The position numbers and the translations under genes were made by a program. Under the pieces are notes generated by a model. The model was not told where the DNA came from and did not search any database. It saw only the letters and a list, made by a program, of their open reading frames with translations. DNA of 15,705 bases from Chloroflexota bacterium (GTDB taxonomy: Bacteria; Chloroflexota; Dehalococcoidia; UBA3495). Location: positions 5,944 to 21,648 of the forward strand of contig PAMF01000043.1 of assembly GCA_002707185.1 (NCBI GenBank), in the 5' to 3' direction. Shown here in pieces: positions 8,284-15,705 of this stretch (its first letter is position 1; the number at the start of each line of letters is the position of its first letter).

Positions 8284-8430
8284 AAGGTGGTTCGTTGCGC
8301 GTGGTGTAGGAATATAGATTTAATGAGTAGGGTGATGTTTTATGAGGTTTAGAAAAGAGTTTGATATTAATTTAATTGCCGGGTATTTATTGTATCCAGA
8401 ATGGTATTAGGGTCCAGAGAGGACCTTGTT

Positions 8431-9777
8431 TCATAATGGAGGCTTAAGATGTAGATCAATTGTGTTCTCACACCACGATGCGATTTGCAAAAGCTTAGCC
8501 TCTGCTAACGCTGGACCTATCAATTGAACCCCTAGAGGTAAACCAGTCGTCGACAGCCCAGATGGTATAGTGATTGTCGGGAGACCACAGTATGTCCACG
8601 GTCCTTGGAACGCAGTGTTGCCAGTATTAGATAGATCAGCTAAGGCCGGAGTTGGGGTAGAAGGGGTGATTAAAACGTCTGCTTGTTCTGCCAAATTTTC
8701 CATTTCTCTTACAAATTCTAGTCTGCGTTCCTTAGCTTTAGAATATTCAATACCAGTGACCCTTAAACCTTTTTCGAGCATCTCTCTTAACTTGGGTTGA
8801 TACATATCTTTCTGACCATTAAACATCGGTTCATGAAAGGCTGCGCCTTCCACAGACATGATCAACTGTTGGTCGGCTATAGCGGTTTGCATGCTGTCTG
8901 GAATCGAAAGATCTATCACTTGGGCATCTGATTTCTTAAAGCTTTCGAGAATATCGTCAAAATTATTCTTGGTTTGTTCGTCAGCTTGATCGTAAAAAAA
9001 ATTGCGTAGCACCCCAAATTTTGGTTGAGAATATTTCGAAATATTACTTAAATAATCCGGTACAGGCTCCTTTAATGACACAGGATCTTTTGGATCTGTC
9101 CCAGCTAATACTTCTAATAGTAGGGCTGCATCTTGGACCGTACGGGATATCCAACCCATAGTATCTAATGTCCAGCTTACTGGTATGACTCCATAACGGC
9201 TGACTCTTCCCAAAGTGGGTTTGAAACCGACTAGTCCATTATATGAGGCTGGCCGTAATACCGAGCCAACAGTTTGTGATCCTAAAGCTACAGGGCACAT
9301 TCGAGATGATACAGCGACGGCAGATCCGCTGCTAGAACCTCCAGGAGTATGTTTTGCATTCCATGGATTGATAGTTGGGGAAGGGTCAGCGCAAGCGAAT
9401 TCGGTGGTTACGGTTTTACCGAGAATTATCGCTCCAGCGCTCTTTAGCTTGTCTACTATGGTCGCGTCATAGTCGGGGATAAAATCAGCTAAAACTCTTG
9501 AACAGGCTGTGGTGGGGATCCCTGCAGTATAATAAATATCTTTGACGCCTATAGGCACACCATGTAGAGAGCCTAAGGCTTCCCCCGATTTTAATTGCTT
9601 TTCTTTCGATTTGGCTTCTATCATCGCTTGATCTTGATCGAGATGTACCCAGGCTTTTAAAGAGGGCTCTAAAAGGTTTATCCTATCTAACAAGGCTCTC
9701 ATTAGTTCGACAGGGGAAACGCTATTATTTTTAATGTTGGTTACTAGCTCAGAAACTGATAGCTCAAATAACTCCAT
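8431..9777 (-). CDS. Amidase-signature hydrolase (amidase A)
   Basis: This is a 448-residue amidase-signature enzyme that hydrolyses a carboxamide by a Ser-cisSer-Lys triad. The triad is visible as K79 (HGVPIGVKD), S148 (PGGSSSGSA) and S172 (GSQTVGSVLRPASYNG). The 24-residue distance between the two serines equals that in fatty acid amide hydrolase. The usual GSDTGGSIR reads GSQTVGSVLR, so the Asp and one Gly of the glycine-rich loop are replaced. ATG 9777 has AGGAG about 7 bases upstream. It is the last of three genes in an operon, 30 bases after amidase B and downstream of the GatC/AtzG-like small subunit. It is about as long as GatA but lacks a GatB neighbour, so a tRNA-dependent role is unlikely. 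Its substrate is unknown. Confidence 0.92.
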   Translation of the reverse strand: MELFELSVSELVTNIKNNSVSPVELMRALLDRINLLEPSLKAWVHLDQDQAMIEAKSKEKQLKSGEALGSLHGVPIGVKDIYYTAGIPTTACSRVLADFIPDYDATIVDKLKSAGAIILGKTVTTEFACADPSPTINPWNAKHTPGGSSSGSAVAVSSRMCPVALGSQTVGSVLRPASYNGLVGFKPTLGRVSRYGVIPVSWTLDTMGWISRTVQDAALLLEVLAGTDPKDPVSLKEPVPDYLSNISKYSQPKFGVLRNFFYDQADEQTKNNFDDILESFKKSDAQVIDLSIPDSMQTAIADQQLIMSVEGAAFHEPMFNGQKDMYQPKLREMLEKGLRVTGIEYSKAKERRLEFVREMENLAEQADVLITPSTPTPALADLSNTGNTAFQGPWTYCGLPTITIPSGLSTTGLPLGVQLIGPALAEAKLLQIASWCENTIDLHLKPPL

Positions 9778-9807
9778 TTATAGCTCCTGTGAAAAGATTC
9801 TAATTGG

Positions 9808-11223
9808 TTATATAGGAGGCTTGCGGTTATGCCATTCGGTAGATGATTCGAAAGCGTGGGCGACCCTAAGAACAGTAACCTCATCAAAGGGTTTACCGGC
9901 TATTTGAAGCCCTATAGGCAATCCATTATTCGTAAAACCACAGTTGACTGAAATAGCTGGGTTACTCGCTAAATTAAAGGGTGCTGTGAAATTGCGCCTA
10001 CCGGAGAAGCTGCTGACCACTTCTTCCTTGCTAGTTAGGCCAGCTTTGTTAGGAATTAAAGTTGATGGTATAGACGAAGTTGGCATTAGCAATACATCTA
10101 CTTGTTTAAGGGCATCAATGATTTGTTTGCGTAAAATTTCTCTGAGTTTAATGGCTTTTTGGTAGGCTGCTCCTGGAAGAATACTTCCCATCAACATACG
10201 GATTTGGTTATTGTAATCAAATTTCTCCAAATTATTATTAATATGCTCAGTATTTAGGCTCGCGGCATCACTCGCGATGATCGTTGATGAAATGACAGCG
10301 GAATGTACTAGAAGTGGTAATGAAATATTTATAATCGTTGCTCCCAAGCTTTCTAGGACAGATATCGCGTCATTGGTAGCATCTCTTACCTCTGGATCTA
10401 CAACATCGTTTTTGATACGTTCCTCAATAATTCCGATTTTCATCCCTTTTATATCACCAGTTAAATGGCTTAGGTAATCTGGTACGGCAGTGTTTCTGGT
10501 AAACGGATCGTTGCCATCGTATCCGGCGATGGCGCTGAGTGTGATGGCGCAGTCAGCGGTGGATCTGGAGATGGGTCCGACGGTATCCATAGACCAACAA
10601 GCTCCAAATACACCGTAGCGGCTGACCAGACCCCAAGTTGGGCGTATTCCAACTAATCCGCAAAAAGCAGCAGGGCCGCGGATTGATCCTGCTGTATCTT
10701 CTCCCAGTGATGTTGAACAGAGAAAGGCTGCGGTCGCAGCTCCACTTCCACTGCTGGATGTTCCGGGATTCCTAGATAAATCCCAAGGATTTAAAGGACG
10801 ACCATAAGGATGGTAAAAGGCGTCTCCGCTGGCAAATTCGCTCATATTTAGTTTGCCGAGCAGTATTGACCCAGATCTTTTTAAATTAGATATCACCGTG
10901 GCATCAAAGTCTGGAACAAAATTTCTATGTACATTTGATCCGTTAGTGGTACGTATCCCTCTAGTGTATATCTGGTCTTTTACTGCAATAGGGATCCCGT
11001 GCATTGGGCTTCTATGATGACCATTCTGGATTTCTGTTTCAGCTTGTTTAGATTGTTCAAGAGCTTCTTCAGCGCATACAGTTATGAAGGAATTGAGTTT
11101 TGGATCTATTTCTTGGATTCTATTCAAATAAGCTTCGGTGGCTTCGACAGGTGAGACTGTCTTATTTTTAATTAAATTAGAGAGGTCTATTGTCGAGAGA
11201 AATACAAGATCTTTTTTATTCAA
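9808..11223 (-). CDS. Amidase-signature hydrolase (amidase B)
   Basis: This is a 471-residue amidase-signature enzyme, clearly diverged from its neighbour amidase A. The triad is K82 (HGIPIAVKDQ), S156 (RNPGTSSSGSG) and S180 (LGEDTAGSIRGPAAFCG), with the standard 24-residue serine spacing. The usual PGGSS reads PGTSS. The start is TTG at 11221-11223; GGAG lies about 10 bases upstream and no in-frame ATG occurs before the conserved N-terminal helix, so the rare start is the best choice. It lies 56 bases after the small-subunit gene and 30 before amidase A, in one operon. Resemblance is to GatA/AtzE-like and aryl-amidase members, but substrate specificity cannot be read. Two adjacent, different paralogues suggest either distinct substrates or a heteromeric enzyme. 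Confidence 0.9.
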   Translation of the reverse strand: MNKKDLVFLSTIDLSNLIKNKTVSPVEATEAYLNRIQEIDPKLNSFITVCAEEALEQSKQAETEIQNGHHRSPMHGIPIAVKDQIYTRGIRTTNGSNVHRNFVPDFDATVISNLKRSGSILLGKLNMSEFASGDAFYHPYGRPLNPWDLSRNPGTSSSGSGAATAAFLCSTSLGEDTAGSIRGPAAFCGLVGIRPTWGLVSRYGVFGACWSMDTVGPISRSTADCAITLSAIAGYDGNDPFTRNTAVPDYLSHLTGDIKGMKIGIIEERIKNDVVDPEVRDATNDAISVLESLGATIINISLPLLVHSAVISSTIIASDAASLNTEHINNNLEKFDYNNQIRMLMGSILPGAAYQKAIKLREILRKQIIDALKQVDVLLMPTSSIPSTLIPNKAGLTSKEEVVSSFSGRRNFTAPFNLASNPAISVNCGFTNNGLPIGLQIAGKPFDEVTVLRVAHAFESSTEWHNRKPPI

Positions 11224-11279
11224 CTCAGTTATCTCCGAATTTTTATTTGAGAGAGGGGCCAGCTAAAAGTTCATATCAC

Positions 11280-11471
11280 TTAATCTTTTGACTGGTTCTC
11301 TATTAAAATTGGAAGCGCTTCTACGTTTGACCATTCACAATTGGGGATAGCTTCTAGGGCTTCTAGTAACCCGTTTAAGCTATGCCCTACTTCGATTAGT
11401 AGATGTTCAGGTATATTAACTCCAACGGATTTAGCCAGAGTTTCTATGTCGGAAATCGAAAGATCAGACAT
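11280..11471 (-). CDS. GatC/AtzG-like amidase small subunit
   Basis: This 63-residue acidic protein is predicted to be mostly helical: an N-terminal helix SDLSISDIETLAKSVG, then IPEHLLIEVGHSLNGLLEALEAI, and a C-terminal VEALPILI tail. That plan matches the DUF4089/AtzG-like family and the N-terminal part of GatC. In known cases these small proteins wrap around an amidase-signature partner and stabilise it (AtzG with AtzE, GatC with GatA). It is shorter than GatC (about 95 residues). ATG 11471 has an excellent AAAGGAGG about 8 bases upstream, and it is the first gene of the operon. Its place directly before two amidase genes supports the subunit role. Similarity is judged by eye from a short protein, so the family name is probable rather than certain. 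Confidence 0.72.
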   Translation of the reverse strand: MSDLSISDIETLAKSVGVNIPEHLLIEVGHSLNGLLEALEAIPNCEWSNVEALPILIENQSKD

Positions 11472-11549
11472 GGTGATACCTCCTTTGAAGAGAGATGTTA
11501 GGTCCTAAAAAATGTCGCGTTAACGTGTGGTTAGTCCCAAGATCGGCCA

Positions 11550-11578
11550 ATTGTCTGTTGTTAATAAACCCTTGTCAA
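11550..11578 (-). promoter_or_regulatory. Promoter of the small-subunit/amidase operon
   Basis: On the minus strand a perfect TTGACA -35 (11573-11578) is followed after 17 bases by GACAAT (11550-11555), which matches the -10 consensus at 4 of 6. The start would be near 11543, giving about a 70-base leader before ATG 11471. Confidence 0.65.
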
Positions 11579-11648
11579 TCGAATAACCGGCTTTCAAGGC
11601 GTATTAAGGTTGTATGTAGAAGAATTATAATAATAAGTATGTTTGGGC

Positions 11649-11657
11649 TGGTATAAT
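11649..11657 (+). promoter_or_regulatory. Extended -10 promoter for glmU
   Basis: TGGTATAAT is a consensus extended -10 (TGn plus TATAAT at 11652-11657). No good -35 is present at 16-18 bases upstream, as expected for extended -10 promoters. A short palindrome (arms taattc 11654-11659 and gaatta 11664-11669) overlaps the -10 and the start point. The leader to ATG 11719 is about 55 bases. Confidence 0.6.
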
Positions 11658-11718
11658 TCTCAAGAATTAATAAGTATTTTGCGATAGGCTAAATTTGAAC
11701 GCGGTGGAGAGTTTCCTT

Positions 11719-13077
11719 ATGACTGGGATAATCGGTAGCCAGTGGACAGGTGTGATTTTAGCGGCGGGTCAAGGATCAAGGATGAAATCTAGTTTGCCGA
11801 AAGTCCTTCATCAAATTTGTGGGCGGGAACTAATTAAATATCCCATTGAATTGATGACTCAATTCAATATTGAAAACATTTTAATTGTCGTGTCGCCTGA
11901 GAATGTGGAGGAGATACGGCGGGAGTTAGGGGATGAGTTTGAATATGTTGTTCAGCCCGATCCTAAAGGTACAGGTGATGCATTGGAATGTGTCCTACCT
12001 GTGATATTTGGTACCGATTCTCAGATTCTCGTAGTGAATGGAGATGTCCCCCTGTTAAGACCGGAGTCAGTTGAAAGATTATGTTTGTCTCATTTGGATA
12101 AATCAGCACCTATGTCTCTGTTAACAGTGTTAGATGTGATAGATCAGGATCTCGGTATTATTCACCGTGATATGGAAGGACGAATTACTCATATAGTGGA
12201 AGCGACTGCTAGGTTAGATATTAAAAGCAATGCTATTCGGGAGGCTAACGTCGGGGTATATTGTTTTGATTCGCAATTTATTGGAGAAAGTCTAAATCTA
12301 ATAACGCCTAACGACGTCGGTGAAAGATATATCACAGATTTAGTTGGAATCGCGGATGGACAGGGTAGGGACATAAACGCTGAAAACTGTTTTCAGCCTG
12401 AAGAATTGTTGGGGGTTAACAATCGGCTTGAGCTTTCCAAGGTAGAAGCGATTGAGCGGCGAAGAATTGTGGAACATTGGATGCTATCTGGAGTTACTAT
12501 CCAGGATCCGGATTCTGTGTATATAGATCATGATGTAGTTATTGGTCAGGATTCAATAATTTTAGCTAATACTTCCTTACGCGGAAAAACCCTAATTGGT
12601 GAAAGTTGCCAAATAGGCCCGAATTCTGTGATAGATAGTAGTATTATTGGGGATAGAAACCGGATTACTTGTTCTGTTCTGGAATGTAGTACCATTGAAT
12701 CTGAAGTTGAGGTTGGCCCATTCAGTCATCTTAGGCCCAACTCTTATTTAGAGTCAGGTGTTCATGTTGGTAACTACGTAGAGATAAAAAACACTAGATT
12801 GTCTCAAAGATCCGCGGCAGGACATTTTAGTTACTTAGGAGATGCTACTATTGGATCGGATGTAAATATAGGTGCAGGGACAATCACCTGTAACTTCGAT
12901 GGAGTAGAAAAGCATAGTACTATTATAGGGTCAGGTGCTTTTATTGGGTGCGATACTTTACTAGTAGCACCCGTTAGTGTTGGAATGGGGGCTACCACGG
13001 GCGCAGGTGCGGTGGTAACTAAGGATGTACCTGAATCTAGACTCGCAGTAGGCGTCCCTGCTAGAATTGTAAGGTAA
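11719..13077 (+). CDS. glmU: Bifunctional GlmU (GlcNAc-1-P uridyltransferase / GlcN-1-P acetyltransferase)
   Basis: This 452-residue cytoplasmic enzyme makes UDP-GlcNAc for peptidoglycan and other envelope polymers. The N-terminal nucleotidyltransferase shows LAAGQGSRMKSSLPKVLH (14-31), QPDPKGTGDA, VNGDVPLL (metal-binding D109), and GVNNRLELSKVE. The C-terminal left-handed beta-helix shows GPFSHLRP, GNYVEIK, GHFSYLGDATIG (catalytic H359), VNIGAGTITCNFDG and AFIGCD. Differences from typical members: the GYGRI loop reads LGIIH, CNYDG reads CNFDG, and IGS reads IGC. ATG 11719 was chosen because GGTGGAG sits about 10 bases upstream; an in-frame TTG at 11695 would add eight residues but has no ribosome site. 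The CBS-domain gene follows after 37 bases, so it is probably co-transcribed. Function is well supported. Confidence 0.95.
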   Translation: MTGIIGSQWTGVILAAGQGSRMKSSLPKVLHQICGRELIKYPIELMTQFNIENILIVVSPENVEEIRRELGDEFEYVVQPDPKGTGDALECVLPVIFGTDSQILVVNGDVPLLRPESVERLCLSHLDKSAPMSLLTVLDVIDQDLGIIHRDMEGRITHIVEATARLDIKSNAIREANVGVYCFDSQFIGESLNLITPNDVGERYITDLVGIADGQGRDINAENCFQPEELLGVNNRLELSKVEAIERRRIVEHWMLSGVTIQDPDSVYIDHDVVIGQDSIILANTSLRGKTLIGESCQIGPNSVIDSSIIGDRNRITCSVLECSTIESEVEVGPFSHLRPNSYLESGVHVGNYVEIKNTRLSQRSAAGHFSYLGDATIGSDVNIGAGTITCNFDGVEKHSTIIGSGAFIGCDTLLVAPVSVGMGATTGAGAVVTKDVPESRLAVGVPARIVR

Positions 13078-13099
13078 TAAGAGCCAGCACTTAATTATT

Positions 13100-13106
13100 G
13101 AGGAGG
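13100..13106 (+). promoter_or_regulatory. Shine-Dalgarno site deciding the TTG start of the CBS protein
   Basis: The run gaggagg ends 8 bases before TTG 13115. The upstream in-frame TTG at 13109 would sit only 2 bases from it, so 13115 is preferred. Confidence 0.6.
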
Positions 13107-13114
13107 AGTTGTTC

Positions 13115-14317
13115 TTGGAAACCGATAGTGAGGTACCATTAGCATTATTAAGCATAGTATTTTTAAGCGTTTACCTATTTATAGCGGGACTTCAATATTC
13201 TTCACGTCTAAAAGCTACAATGGGTCCAAGTAACACGAATACCTCCTTTTCAAATTTCAACCAACTAACCTCTTGTATAAAATACCTCCCGATCATTGGC
13301 TTATCTATCTCAGGATCATTCTTATCAATAGGGCTTGTCGATAGGTTTTGGATAGGTCTTACGTGTGGGTTTGTGAGTGTGCTGGGGGCCGTCTTACTGG
13401 CTGACTATATTGTTTATAAAGCAACCTCTAAGAATGTACTATGGGTAGCAACTGGTTTAAATAAAATTGTTAGCTTTGCCGCGGGATCTCGGTCGGTTGA
13501 TGTTAGCAGCAGTTCTCTAAGTAATTTGAACTTGCTGGATAGTCAAAATGCTACTTTAGTTGATTCATTGGAACGGTCAAACTCTATTTTGACAAAGGAT
13601 GATGTCGTTAATCTAGACGAAAAGGACAGGGAGATGCTTCGTTCAATCATTCGTCTAGACATTTCGACTGCTAGGGAGATCATGGTTCCACGGCTGGATA
13701 TGGTCGCTATTGAAACTACTGCAGCTATTGATGAAGTTGTAAAACTCTTGCTCGAGAGCGGGCATAGTAGGTTGCCGGTGTATGAAGACACGATTGATCA
13801 CGTTACAGGTGTAATCCATGCTAGGGATATTCTCGCCGCGTTAGCAAATCATGATAGTGAATCGGTATTGGCAAATTTTATCCGTCCAGCTTTTTTTATT
13901 CCCGAATCAAAGAGACTCGATGGATTACTACAAGAGATGCAAGAGAAATCTATTCAATTCGCGATAGTTGTAGATGAATATGGTGGGACAGAAGGTCTTG
14001 TCACCATGGAGGATTTGTTAGAAGAAATAGTAGGTGAGTTGGAAGATGAGTTTTCATCTACCGATAAGTCGATAACTCAATTTTCAGATGGGTCAGCTAT
14101 CATAGATTCTGGTGTAACTACAGAAGATGTTGAGAATCTCTTTGGAGTTAAACTTCATGATCCGGACGTGGACACGATCGGAGGATATGTATATAGAACG
14201 TTAGGGCGTATACCAGCTGTTGGGGATGTTGTTTCAGCTGATGAACTGAATATCGAGGTTATATCAGTTCTTGGGAGACGACTGAGAAAATTGAGATTGA
14301 AACCAATCTTAGAGTAA
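13115..14317 (+). CDS. CNNM/CorC-like membrane protein with CBS pair and CorC_HlyC domain
   Basis: This is a 400-residue membrane protein. Residues 6-25, 57-75 and 78-100 are hydrophobic membrane segments, with a possible fourth near 105-123. A linker leads to the acidic helix [13 protein letters not shown], then [15 protein letters not shown], two CBS domains (about 184-245 and 252-312, with [13 protein letters not shown] and [24 protein letters not shown]), and a C-terminal CorC_HlyC domain (about 318-398, with [19 protein letters not shown]). The family is linked to magnesium/cobalt efflux or to envelope functions. The cytoplasmic half is textbook, but the N-terminal membrane half does not show the usual SGxETA-type motif after the first segment, reading [12 protein letters not shown] instead. 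The start is TTG 13115, chosen on the ribosome site. It follows glmU closely. Transport function is doubtful from the sequence alone. Confidence 0.85.
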   Translation: METDSEVPLALLSIVFLSVYLFIAGLQYSSRLKATMGPSNTNTSFSNFNQLTSCIKYLPIIGLSISGSFLSIGLVDRFWIGLTCGFVSVLGAVLLADYIVYKATSKNVLWVATGLNKIVSFAAGSRSVDVSSSSLSNLNLLDSQNATLVDSLERSNSILTKDDVVNLDEKDREMLRSIIRLDISTAREIMVPRLDMVAIETTAAIDEVVKLLLESGHSRLPVYEDTIDHVTGVIHARDILAALANHDSESVLANFIRPAFFIPESKRLDGLLQEMQEKSIQFAIVVDEYGGTEGLVTMEDLLEEIVGELEDEFSSTDKSITQFSDGSAIIDSGVTTEDVENLFGVKLHDPDVDTIGGYVYRTLGRIPAVGDVVSADELNIEVISVLGRRLRKLRLKPILE

Positions 14318-14382
14318 TTATTGCATAACTCTGGCGTGGTTTGAGCGGGATTTCGAGAGGATATGATCTGTTAATATTTTCG

Positions 14383-15276
14383 TTAATGTTTATTCTTTAA
14401 CCCTATTAACTCTCCGGTTACTATTAACCGGTGATCGTACGCCAATCTCGGAACGCATGTTACCAAATGTATGGACGCCCATCCAGCATTATAAAGTTTC
14501 ATATCTGCCTCACGAATAATCTCTGTTGATGTGACTAAATATAGATGCTGTTCAAGATCGTTCTCAGCTATGATATGTATATTTTCTCCTTTAGAAAGTA
14601 AGGAGGATATCAAGGGCAAATTGAAGAATAATGATCCCTCACCTATTATTGGACTTTCCATATGTGCGAAAAACCAGCTGCTGCCAGCTTCGCCAGGATT
14701 CGCGCTTTCTGGTATATGTCCGACAATGTTATTGGGTGATTCGTATTTCCTTGTAGTGCCTTTATCTAAGATTCTCAGTTCATGTACGGGGGCGTTTATA
14801 CCTATTGCCGGAACAATTAGCCTGTTAGGATTCTTGAGACTTCCAACCGGCTGGGCCTGACTTATATCTAGTGGTTGGAATCCTTCTAGTAATCTATTCA
14901 TCTTGTAGCTTATCGGTTCGTAGGAATCTGAGTCAGGCCGAGTACTTAATTGGCTTAATTCACCGTATCCTATAGATTGTTCAGGAATTGCTGAACCAGG
15001 GATCTTTGGAGGGGCTGCTGAAATATCAGGTTTATTGAGGTTCATTATTGTAGTCTGCACTGATTGGCTGGAAGATACACGTGAATTGGATATTGGGTCT
15101 TGGATGGCAACGCTGAATTCTTCAGATATAGGTGTGTTAAACCAGGCCAGTAGATAATATAGGCATCCACAGACGACCAAGATTATCCCGACCAAGCAGG
15201 ACGATATGCTGAGATAGAAGGCTTTGTTGCGTTTTAAGCGGCCCGGAGATAGTAGATAGTCGTAACCGGCGTGCAT
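14383..15276 (-). CDS. Membrane-anchored sortase
   Basis: This is a 297-residue cysteine transpeptidase that joins secreted proteins to the cell surface or to each other. The N-terminus has a short basic stretch (RLKRNK) and one membrane helix at about 19-46, with no cleavable signal, so the catalytic part lies outside the membrane. A Ser/Pro-rich low-complexity linker (about 50-140) leads to the sortase barrel beginning NRLIVPAIGINAPV. The catalytic residues are H205 (SSWFFAHMESP), C264 (IHLVTCVPR) and R273 (YDHRLIV), all present and in the usual order. The long linker and the TCVPRxxYDHR pattern recall class D/E or unclassified sortases rather than SrtA. ATG 15276 has TAAGG about 8 bases upstream. 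It is convergent with the CBS protein gene. No sorting-signal substrate is encoded in the window. Confidence 0.9.
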   Translation of the reverse strand: MHAGYDYLLSPGRLKRNKAFYLSISSCLVGIILVVCGCLYYLLAWFNTPISEEFSVAIQDPISNSRVSSSQSVQTTIMNLNKPDISAAPPKIPGSAIPEQSIGYGELSQLSTRPDSDSYEPISYKMNRLLEGFQPLDISQAQPVGSLKNPNRLIVPAIGINAPVHELRILDKGTTRKYESPNNIVGHIPESANPGEAGSSWFFAHMESPIIGEGSLFFNLPLISSLLSKGENIHIIAENDLEQHLYLVTSTEIIREADMKLYNAGWASIHLVTCVPRLAYDHRLIVTGELIGLKNKH

Positions 15277-15306
15277 CCCATTACCTTAATCGGAATGATT
15301 GAGTAA

Positions 15307-15348
15307 TGTCTAAATTCGTTCTTAACCTATACCTTGTCTAGTGTCTAA
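15307..15348. repeat. TGTCTA short repeats upstream of the sortase gene
   Basis: TGTCTA occurs at 15307-15312, 15335-15340 and 15342-15347. The last two form a tandem 7-base repeat, and the first is 28 bases (four such units) away. They lie within the 144-base gap 15277-15420, upstream of the sortase start. They may be a regulator site or chance. I found no confident promoter hexamers in this gap. Confidence 0.3.
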
Positions 15349-15420
15349 TTAATGTATTTGTAAGTAGTTTCTAACGTTATTAATTTGTTTTTATTTCCCG
15401 GATAGAATATTGGGTTTTCG

Positions 15421-15633
15421 TTATCGAGGTCGGGGGCTATGCATATTTCCAGGTGTGATCGGCTCGTTTAGGTAGATGTCGCCGTTACGGATTTTGATAT
15501 TAAATCCGCAGTCAGGATTTATGCAAACCCATGCTTTGTAATGTACCGAAGCTCCCTGCCCACCGTAATCTGATAATGGTACGAGTTGTCCTGTATCACA
15601 TTTTTGACATTTTGGCATTGCCACGTCTTCCAC
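15421..15633 (-). CDS. Small zinc-ribbon protein of unknown function
   Basis: This 70-residue protein has two cysteine knuckles, C9-x2-C12 (MPKCQKC) and C37-x4-C42 (CINPDC), spaced as in a zinc ribbon. Between them is a Gly-rich turn (SDYGGQGASVHYKAW), and the tail is rich in Pro, ending PRPR. I do not recognise a named family; similar small ribbons bind nucleic acid or act as structural zinc sites. The start is GTG at 15631-15633, chosen because AGGGAGGG lies about 6 bases upstream; an in-frame ATG at 15618 (MPKCQK) would be too far from it. The coding bias and the paired knuckles argue that it is real. It is on the same strand as the sortase, 144 bases upstream, and probably transcribed separately. 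Confidence 0.7.
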   Translation of the reverse strand: MEDVAMPKCQKCDTGQLVPLSDYGGQGASVHYKAWVCINPDCGFNIKIRNGDIYLNEPITPGNMHSPRPR

Positions 15634-15643
15634 GAGACACCCT

Positions 15644-15663
15644 CCCTTTCATCCCCTTTCATC
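15644..15663. repeat. Tandem 10-base repeat at the ribosome site of the zinc-ribbon gene
   Basis: Two exact tandem copies of ccctttcatc (15644-15653 and 15654-15663) read GATGAAAGGG on the gene strand. The copy nearer the gene contributes part of the Shine-Dalgarno sequence of the GTG start. Confidence 0.6.
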
Positions 15664-15673
15664 GATGTGGCCG

Positions 15674-15702
15674 AGTATATCATCCCTTCCTTTTCTTTTT
15701 AA
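15674..15702 (-). promoter_or_regulatory. Promoter of the zinc-ribbon gene
   Basis: On the minus strand an extended -10, TGATATACT (15674-15682), is preceded after a 17-base spacer by TTAAAA (15697-15702), a weak -35. The start would be near 15667, about 34 bases before the GTG codon. Confidence 0.55.
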
Positions 15703-15705
15703 AGG

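Larger units (their letters stand above)
8179..8430. other. Intergenic region between thiolase and amidase operons
   Basis: This is a 252-base gap. It holds the thiolase promoter and the inverted repeat on its left side. At its right edge a small GGTCC/GGACC hairpin (arms 8411-8415 and 8421-8425) lies just beyond the amidase stop. That hairpin has no following U-run, so it is a poor terminator candidate. I see no gene in the AT-rich part between. Confidence 0.5.

Noticed and set aside
8342..8410. 22-codon open frame on the + strand in the thiolase-amidase gap
   Set aside because: It is too short, has only a weak ribosome site, and no recognisable pattern.
8411..8425. GGTCC/GGACC hairpin after the amidase operon as a terminator
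   Set aside because: The stem is only 5 bp and no U-run follows on the minus strand, so it is not called as a terminator.
8431..11471. GatCAB tRNA amidotransferase operon
   Set aside because: There is no GatB, the small protein is shorter than GatC, and two amidases are present instead of one GatA.
11695..11718. TTG start eight codons upstream for glmU
   Set aside because: It has no Shine-Dalgarno sequence, whereas ATG 11719 has one and fits the family N-terminus.

Overview
The window is a dense bacterial chromosome segment with twelve recognisable protein genes plus two small ones, moderately AT-rich, with short intergenic gaps, good Shine-Dalgarno sites and occasional TTG or GTG starts. 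No gene is diagnostic of a lineage. The mix of an LLM-class flavin monooxygenase, a thiolase paired with a DUF35 protein, several amidases and a sortase resembles uncultured Chloroflexota (for example marine SAR202-type genomes). That placement is an inference from gene content only, not shown by a marker gene.

Left part (1-3094, + strand): the 3' third of gltB, overlapping complete gltD, which together encode glutamate synthase (nitrogen assimilation). Convergent to it (3168-5792, - strand) are a pyruvate kinase with several altered active-site residues and, upstream of it, a LimB-like flavin-dependent monooxygenase. A small VOC-fold protein follows on the + strand. It ends at a long, perfect bidirectional terminator shared with the next, convergent operon.

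Middle part (6489-11471, - strand): two transcription units. One encodes an SCP-x-type thiolase and a DUF35 zinc-ribbon/OB-fold partner, and has a well-formed sigma-70 promoter flanked by an operator-like inverted repeat. The other encodes a 63-residue GatC/AtzG-like small subunit followed by two different amidase-signature hydrolases, behind a TTGACA-type promoter. Together they suggest acyl-CoA and amide or carboxamide catabolism.

Right part: glmU (UDP-GlcNAc synthesis for the cell envelope) starts divergently from the amidase operon. It is followed by a CNNM/CorC-like CBS membrane protein whose N-terminal membrane domain looks degenerate. On the opposite strand lie a membrane-anchored sortase and, at the right edge, a 70-residue zinc-ribbon protein. 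No tRNA, rRNA, CRISPR array, insertion sequence or phage gene was seen, and no gap exceeds 300 bases.

The features most worth following up are the atypical pyruvate kinase and the small-subunit/two-amidase operon. I do not see a clear-cut unknown defence or mobile system.
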